Shown piece after piece: positions 7,324 through 12,251 of a stretch of 12,251 nucleotides of DNA. A model generated the notes under the pieces. The model ran no database searches. It was not told the origin of the DNA and was given only the letters and a program-made list of their open reading frames with translations. A program made the translations under genes and the position numbers. Source of the DNA: Polyangiaceae bacterium (lineage in GTDB: Bacteria > Myxococcota > Polyangia > Polyangiales > Polyangiaceae). Positions within the stretch are counted from its first letter, which is position 1; each line of letters opens with the position of its first letter. Location: positions 1 to 12,251 of the forward strand of contig JAICTU010000273.1 of NCBI GenBank assembly GCA_025936205.1. Direction: 5' to 3'.

Positions 7324-7779
7324 CTACGCGTGGTAGCTGTACACGCCTTCGCTGCGCTGCACGTAGGCCGTGAGCTGCTCGATCTGTGCGAGGCGGTCGC
7401 CGGCGAGGAATTTGACGATGTCGCCGATGGAGACGATGCCGGCGATCTCGCTGCCGTCGAACACGGGGAGGTGGCGGATGTGATTGCGAGTCATCAGACT
7501 CATGCATTCCTCGACCTCGGTTTCCGGCGCGATCGAGATCAGCTCCGTCGACATGATCTCTTCCACCCGCGTGGTGCGCGAGGCTCTGCCGTGCAGGGCG
7601 ACTTTGCGCAGGTAGTCGCGCTCGGTGAGGATGCCGACGGGCCTCATGCCCTCCAGCGCGAGCAGGGCGCCGACGTTGCGCTCGACCATCCGGGAAATGG
7701 CCTCGAACACCGTCGCGGACTTGTCGATCGCGTGGACCGTGCGCCCTTTGAGCGCCAACAACTGAGATACCGTCGCCAT
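7324..7779 (-). CDS. Tandem CBS-domain protein
   Basis: CBS pairs (Bateman modules) bind adenine nucleotides and usually regulate a partner; here the pair stands alone, so the partner is unknown. 151 residues, soluble. CBS1 about 14-65 ends in GILTERDYLRKV (49-60); CBS2 about 73-126 ends in GIVSIGDIVKFL (114-125). Both carry the Thr/Ser-x-x-Asp nucleotide signature (T52/D55, S117/D120). A short helix and the tail YVQRSEGVYSYHA close the protein. Start ATG 7779 is fixed by a strong ribosome site AGAGGTGA (7784-7791 on the complement) 4 bases before the ATG. It converges on gfa. The glgP gene lies about 350 bases upstream on the same strand, but a shared transcript is doubtful. Similar stand-alone proteins are common in proteobacteria and often stress-linked. 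Confidence 0.9.
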   Translation of the reverse strand: MATVSQLLALKGRTVHAIDKSATVFEAISRMVERNVGALLALEGMRPVGILTERDYLRKVALHGRASRTTRVEEIMSTELISIAPETEVEECMSLMTRNHIRHLPVFDGSEIAGIVSIGDIVKFLAGDRLAQIEQLTAYVQRSEGVYSYHA

Positions 7780-8125
7780 TGCATCACCTCTGCTTTCAGT
7801 CAGTGGGGAGTGATTGAAAAGCTCGGGGCACGGGGCTCTCCCCGCACGAAATAAGACGATTCGAGCCGGCTTCCGCCGCTCGACGCTCGGGCAAGGCTCT
7901 AGAATATCACAGTCTGACTGCTCGAGTCTCGTGCGAAGCGATGCGTTGCACGAGCGGTCCTACAGCTTTAACTGGTCTTGCCACGCGGCTCGCGAAGCGC
8001 GCGGAATCGCCGCTGCGCCCAGGGTGAGACCAACGGGCACATGCTGGTGAGGAATGGTGCGGCGTGGTGCTCGCGGACCAGGAGGACCCCTGCCGAGCCC
8101 CTGCTCCTCTTCGGCTATTTTTCGC
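7780..8125. other. Gene-free region between glgP and the CBS gene
   Basis: No convincing gene; short open frames here lack family-like sequence or ribosome sites. It should hold the CBS promoter: on the minus strand TATTCT (complement of 7901-7906) is a possible -10 box but no -35 is evident. A small GC hairpin, CGGGG-CTCT-CCCCG (7831-7844), would fall in the CBS leader. Just past the glgP stop there is no classical terminator. Confidence 0.4.
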
Positions 8126-10704
8126 CTATTTTCCGCGCACTGGCCCGAGGGAGACGCAGTCGAGATCCGTCTTGGTGGGCTCGATGCCCCAGATCTCCTG
8201 GGCATACTGGCGGATCGTGTTGTCGCTGGAGAAGGTGCTGGCGCCGACGATGTTGAACAGGGAGCGCCGCGCCCAGTCGCGCGGGTTCTCGTAGCTGCGG
8301 GCGGCGCGGGCCTCTGCGTCGACGTACTCGTCGAAGTCGGCGCAGACCATGTAGTGGTCGCGCTGGCGCAGGTTGTCGACGATCGGCTTGAAGCGATCCT
8401 TGTCACCGAGACTGAAGAAGCCGGAGGCGATCAGATCGATCGCCTCTTCCAGCGCCGGGCTGCGGCCGATGAAGGCGAGCGGATCGTAACCCGCCGCTCG
8501 CAGCTCACCGACTTGCGGCGTCGTGAGCCCGAACAAGAAGAAGTTCTCGTGGCCCACGGCGTCGCGGATCTCGACGTTGGCGCCGTCGAGGGTGCCGATG
8601 GTGAGCGCGCCGTTCAATGCCAGCTTCATGTTGCTGGTGCCGGAGGCTTCGGTTCCGGCCGTCGAGATCTGCACGGAGACCTCGGAGGCGGGGATGATGC
8701 ACTCGGCCAGCGACACGCCATAGTTGGGCAGGAACGCCAGCGCCAGCCGGCCTTGCATCATCGGGTCCGCGTTCACGACCGATGCCACGTCATTGAGCAG
8801 GCGAATGTGCAGCTTGGCCGTGGCGTAGCCAGGCGCGGCCTTGCCGGCGAGGTGTAGACACGCGGTGTCTCATCGTCGCCGGCTCCGCGCTTGAGCTTCA
8901 GGTAGTGCGAGACGATCTGCAGGCACGCGAGCAGCTGACGCTTGTACTCGTGGATGCGCTTGACCTGCGTCACGAACATGGCGCGGGGGTTGAGCTGCAC
9001 GCCGATGCGCTCCGCCACCAACCGTGCCAGGTCGCGCTTGTTCTCCTGCTTGACGCGGATCAGGTCCTGCAAAAGCGAGTCGTCGTCCGCGTACGCGAGC
9101 AGCGCTTGCAGGCCGGACAGGTCGCGATCGATCCAGCTCGGCCCGATGCGCGCACTGATCACGCGCGTCAAGCGCGGATTGGCGTGCAGGATCCAGCGCC
9201 GGGGCGTGACGCCGTTGGTCTTGTTGTTGAAGCGCTCGGGCCACAGCTCGTGGAAGTCATTCAGCAGCTGGCTCTTGATCAGCTCGGTGTGCAGCTTCGC
9301 CACGCCGTTGATGCTGTGCGCCCCCACGGTCGCCAGATGTGCCATGCGGATCTGCTTCTTCGGCCCCTCCTCGATGATCGACATGCGCCGCATGCGGTCC
9401 ATCTCTCCGGGCCAGCGCGTCTGCACGCGGCGCAAGAAGCGGACGTTGATCTCGTAGATGATCTGCAGATGGCGCGGCAGCAGCCGCTCGAACATCGCCA
9501 CCGGCCAGCGCTCGAGCGCCTCCGGCATCAGCGTGTGGTTGGTGTAGGCGACGGTGCGCTCCGTGAGCGACCAGGCCGCGTCCCAGTCGAGCTGCTCTTC
9601 GTCAATCAGGACGCGCATCAGCTCCGCCACCGCGATCGCGGGGTGCGTATCATTGAGCTGGATCGCCACCTTGTCGGGCAGGGCCTCGAAGCTCGAGTGC
9701 CGGCGCTTGTAGCGCTTGACCATGTCGGCGATCGAGCAGGCCACGAAGAAATACTGCTGCTTGAGCCGCAGCTCTTTGCCCTCCTCGCTCTGATCGTTGG
9801 GGTAGAGGACCTTCGAGATGTTCTCGGTGTCCATCTTCTCTTCGACGGCGCGGCGGAAGTCGCCCGCGTTGAAGAACTTGAGGTCGAAGTCGCGCGTGGC
9901 GCGCGCGGCCCAGAGCCGCAGCGTGTTCACGGTGTCCGTGCGATGGCCGACGATGAACGAGTCGTAGGGCAAGCCGATCACGTTGCGCGTATCGACCCAG
10001 CTCGCGCGCAGCCGCCCCTGCTCGTCCTGGCGGAAGTCGACGTGGCCGTAGAAGCGCACGGTCTGCACGTCCTCGTGGCGCGGCAGCTCCCAGGCGTTGC
10101 CGAGATGCAGCCAGTTATCGTGGCGCTCGACCTGCTGCCCGTCGTCGATATGCTGCTCGAACATGCCGAAGTCGTAGCGAATGCCGTAGCCGATGGCCGG
10201 CAGCTCCAGCGTGGCCAGCGCATCCATGAAGCACGCTGCCAGCCTGCCCAGGCCGCCGTTGCCCAGCCCCGGGTCGCCCTCGCGCTCCAGGATGTTACCG
10301 AGATCGAAGCCGAGCTCGGCGGCGACCTGCAGCGCTGCCTCGTACAGCCCCATGTTCATCAGGCACAGCCCGAGGCTGCGCCCGGTCAGGAACTCCGAGG
10401 AGAGATAGCAGGCGCGCTTGACGTCACGCTCGAAGTGCGTCTTTTGCGTGGCCAGCCAGCGATGCACCAGGCGGTCGCGCACGGTGTGCGCGAAGGCATG
10501 GTACAGATCGAGCGCCGAGGCCTCGCGCGGGTCCTTGGCGCAGGTGTGCACCAGGTGCTCGAGCACGGTGGCGCTGAAGTCGGTGGCGTCGAGGCTCGCG
10601 CGCCGCCCGGCTCGGGGCAACGTGGTCGACGCGGGCGGAGGGTATGGCAGCGGATCGAAGATGACGGCGCTCACGCCGGGACTGCAGCAGGTCGCCTGGG
10701 TCAT
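8126..10704 (-). pseudogene. glgP: Glycogen/maltodextrin phosphorylase, split by a single-base frameshift
   Basis: Normally releases glucose-1-phosphate from glycogen ends using pyridoxal phosphate, in the cytoplasm. The first frame from ATG 10704 covers residues 1-617 of a normal phosphorylase: YLSSEFLTGRSL (100-111), GNGGLGRLAACFMDAL (148-163), NNKTNGVTPRRWI, KRIHEYKRQ (582-590). After TPRVY (to 8854) it turns into nonsense and stops at 8773. The other frame takes up at once with HLAGKAAPGYATAKLHIRLL and runs to 8126, including the cofactor site EASGTSNMK with PLP lysine at 8624-8626. One missing base near 8853 explains everything; restored, the protein would have about 859 residues, near the 815 of E. 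coli plus an N-terminal extension of about 45. The rest shows no decay, so a fresh mutation or a sequencing error is likely. The first product alone lacks the cofactor lysine. It starts 98 bases after hemD on the same strand. Confidence 0.9.
8851..8857 (-). other. Frameshift point in glgP
   Basis: On the coding strand the text reads CGT GTC TAC ACC TCG in the incoming frame and CAC CTC GCC GGC AAG in the outgoing frame. Adding one C after TAC (TACCACCTC) restores PRVYHLAGKAAPGY, which matches the family pattern PR-x-x-x-x-AGKAAPGY. No slippery heptamer or long homopolymer is present, so programmed frameshifting is unlikely. Confidence 0.8.
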
Positions 10705-10802
10705 GGAGATTTCGGGATTGTTGCGACCCCTCCGGGCTGCCGCAATGCTCCCTCCGCAGCTGCACAGACACAGCTGATCGGCGTATCAGTGGCGCGTAAC
10801 GC
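10705..10802 (-). promoter_or_regulatory. Gap between hemD and glgP, likely glgP 5' region
   Basis: 98 bases between the CobA-HemD stop and the glgP start. Two short dyads are seen: CAGCTG-N8-CAGCTG (10757-10776) and CTGAT-N6-ATCAG (10774-10789). Neither has a T run. No clear promoter or strong ribosome site before ATG 10704. Could carry an operator for glgP or allow read-through from hemD. Confidence 0.25.
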
Positions 10803-12251
10803 TCAGGAGACGGAGCTCGCGTAGTGCTTCTCGAGCGCGTCCAGCAAGCCTTCCACCGTGTAGGTGTCCGCCGTCACCGCCACCTCCAGCCCGTGGCGCA
10901 GCGCAGTGCCCGAAGTGATCGGCCCGATGCAAGCCAGGGTCACGCGCGAGAGCAGCGCGGCCGCGTCCGGCCCGAGCAGCTCCACCAGTGAGTCCACCGT
11001 GGAGCTGGACGTGAACAGGACCACATCGAGCTCGCCGTCTCGCAGCAGCGTGAGCAGGCGCTCCTTGTGTCGCCCGCCGGCGGGGCGCGTCTCGTACGCG
11101 GGCACCACATCCACCGTCATGCCACCCGCACGCAGCAGCTCCGGGAGCTCCTCGCGCGCGACCAGCGCGCGCGGGATCAGCACACGCCGCACGCCGCCGA
11201 TCTCCAGGATCTCGCGCGCCAAGGCCTCCCCCACGAACTCGCGCGCGACCAGATCGGCCCGGATCCCGTGCGGAACCAGCGCCTGCGCCGTCTTGGGCCC
11301 GATGGCGCCGACCCGGCAGGCGGCGAATGCGCGCGCATCTCGCCCCACTTCCGCCAGCGCCTCGAAGAAGCGATCGACGCCGTTGGCGCTGGTGAACAGA
11401 CAGAAATCGTAGTTCTGCACGCCGAGCGCGGCTGTACGGAGCGCGCCCGGATCCGGCGGCGGACCGATCTCGATGCTGGCGATCACGATCGGCTCTGCGC
11501 CGCGGCGGCGGATCGCCTCCGCCGTGCCGGCGGCTTGATGCTCGGGCCGTGGCACGAGCAGACGCCGCCCGAACAGGGGCAGCCGATCGTACCAGCGCAG
11601 CTCCTCGCGCAGCGACACCACATCGCCCACCATGATCAGCGCCGGGTTGCTCAGCCCGGCGGCGTGCGACGCCTCCGCGATGCGCCAGAGCGGCGCCGTC
11701 ACCACGCGCTGCGCCGGGCGGGCTGCCCACTGAACCACGGCCGCCGGCGTCTCCGGGGAGCGCCCGCCGTCGATCAGCGCGCGCGAGATGGCGTCGATGC
11801 GCTGCATCCCCATCAGCACGCAGATGGTCTCGGTCGCCGTGGCCAGGCGCTTCCAGGCATCCGGCGACCAGCTCTTGCCCTCGCGATCGCTGCCCGTGAT
11901 GAACGTCACGCTGGAGGACAGATCGCGATGCGTCATCGGGATGCCGGCATAGGCCGAGGCGGCGACCACCGACGACACGCCGGGCACGATCTCGAACTCG
12001 ACGCCCGCGCGATACAGGGCGAGCGCCTCTTCCGCGCCGCGCGCGAACAACGACGGATCGCCGCCCTTCAAGCGCACCACGTTGCGCCCGCTCTGCGCCA
12101 GGTCGATCAGCTGCGACGTGATCCAGTCCTGGGACGGGTTCTTGCTGCCGCCGCGCTTGCCCACGTCGCGCAGCTCGGCGGCGGGCGGGCACAGCTCGAG
12201 CAGCGCGGGGTGCGAGAGCGCATCGTAGAGGACGACATCCGCCGTCGCCAA
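10803..12251 (-). CDS. cobA-hemD: CobA-HemD fusion: uroporphyrinogen-III C-methyltransferase / uroporphyrinogen-III synthase (5' end missing)
   Basis: HemD closes hydroxymethylbilane to uroporphyrinogen III; CobA then methylates it twice with S-adenosylmethionine to precorrin-2, for siroheme and B12. The N-terminal methyltransferase covers visible residues 1 to about 222: ADVVLYDAL, VGKRGG...Q, the signature VVRLKGGDPSLFARGAEEA (58-76), and PGVSSVVAASAYAGIPMTHR (90-109). The first glycine-rich motif (GPGDP-like) should lie beyond the right edge; the frame runs through 12251, so the true start is not here. The HemD half (about 227-477) shows FTSANGVDRFFEAL, GAIGPKTAQAL, VLIPRA, VVLFTSSSTVDSLVELL and ACIGPITSGTALRHGL. 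Such fusions are known in anaerobes and deltaproteobacteria. Other heme genes may lie to the right. The heme and siroheme link may matter for the c-heme peroxidase encoded in this window, but that is only context. Confidence 0.92.
   Translation of the reverse strand: MATADVVLYDALSHPALLELCPPAAELRDVGKRGGSKNPSQDWITSQLIDLAQSGRNVVRLKGGDPSLFARGAEEALALYRAGVEFEIVPGVSSVVAASAYAGIPMTHRDLSSSVTFITGSDREGKSWSPDAWKRLATATETICVLMGMQRIDAISRALIDGGRSPETPAAVVQWAARPAQRVVTAPLWRIAEASHAAGLSNPALIMVGDVVSLREELRWYDRLPLFGRRLLVPRPEHQAAGTAEAIRRRGAEPIVIASIEIGPPPDPGALRTAALGVQNYDFCLFTSANGVDRFFEALAEVGRDARAFAACRVGAIGPKTAQALVPHGIRADLVAREFVGEALAREILEIGGVRRVLIPRALVAREELPELLRAGGMTVDVVPAYETRPAGGRHKERLLTLLRDGELDVVLFTSSSTVDSLVELLGPDAAALLSRVTLACIGPITSGTALRHGLEVAVTADTYTVEGLLDALEKHYASSVS

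Noticed and set aside
7814..8256. Short plus-strand reading frames between the CBS gene and glgP
   Set aside because: Low-complexity Arg/Ser/Ala-rich translations, overlapping each other and the glgP 3' end, with no recognisable domain.
8126..8788. Separate small phosphorylase-like gene starting at 8788
   Set aside because: It has no start-proximal ribosome site, and conserved phosphorylase sequence continues upstream of 8788 in the same frame to the frameshift point, so it is the C-terminal part of glgP.
8845..8865. Programmed ribosomal frameshift in glgP
   Set aside because: No slippery heptamer, homopolymer or downstream stem is evident, and phosphorylases are not known to be recoded.

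Overview
The window is GC-rich (about two thirds G+C by eye) and densely coded. It probably comes from a myxobacterium (Myxococcota, formerly deltaproteobacteria). Pointers are a eukaryote-like Ser/Thr kinase with the HRDVSPQN catalytic loop common in that group, an operon that mixes a sigma-70-family factor, a di-heme peroxidase and a sigma-54 two-component system, and a CobA-HemD fusion. This placement is inference; no rRNA or other marker gene is present.

Layout. (1) 1-1048, minus strand: N-terminal part of a Ser/Thr protein kinase that runs off the left edge. (2) 1049-1301: divergent control region. It holds an inverted repeat over the kinase start codon, six GCGCAA/TTGCGC half-sites spaced about one helical turn apart, and a good match to a sigma-54 promoter facing right. 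(3) 1302-6035, plus strand: a tight four-gene operon of ECF-like sigma factor, di-heme peroxidase lipoprotein, membrane histidine kinase with an all-helical sensor, and NtrC-type sigma-54 activator. The first two junctions are 4-base stop/start overlaps; the third is one too, or an 18-base gap, depending on the start chosen. (4) 6074-6421: small DUF3127 OB-fold protein with an SSB-like acidic tip, probably read from its own leaderless promoter. (5) 6667-7239: glutathione-dependent formaldehyde-activating enzyme Gfa. (6) 7324-7779, minus: paired CBS-domain protein, separated from gfa by a perfect 12-bp stem. (7) 8126-10704, minus: glycogen phosphorylase broken by one missing base near 8853. (8) 10803-12251, minus: CobA-HemD fusion (siroheme/tetrapyrrole branch), cut by the right edge.

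The most interesting unit is region 2 plus operon 3. The operon encodes a complete phosphorelay ending in a full sigma-54 activator (intact GAFTGA). Its own upstream DNA carries a candidate sigma-54 promoter and a phased operator array at the usual distance for such an activator. This suggests a self-amplifying circuit in which a periplasmic heme peroxidase lipoprotein and a helical sensor kinase sense a redox or small-molecule signal, and the sigma factor passes the response on to other genes. The circuit is inference; gene order, overlaps and motifs are read directly. The remaining genes look like ordinary metabolism. Exceptions are the glgP frameshift, which is either a recent mutation or a sequence error, and the SSB-like tail on the DUF3127 protein.
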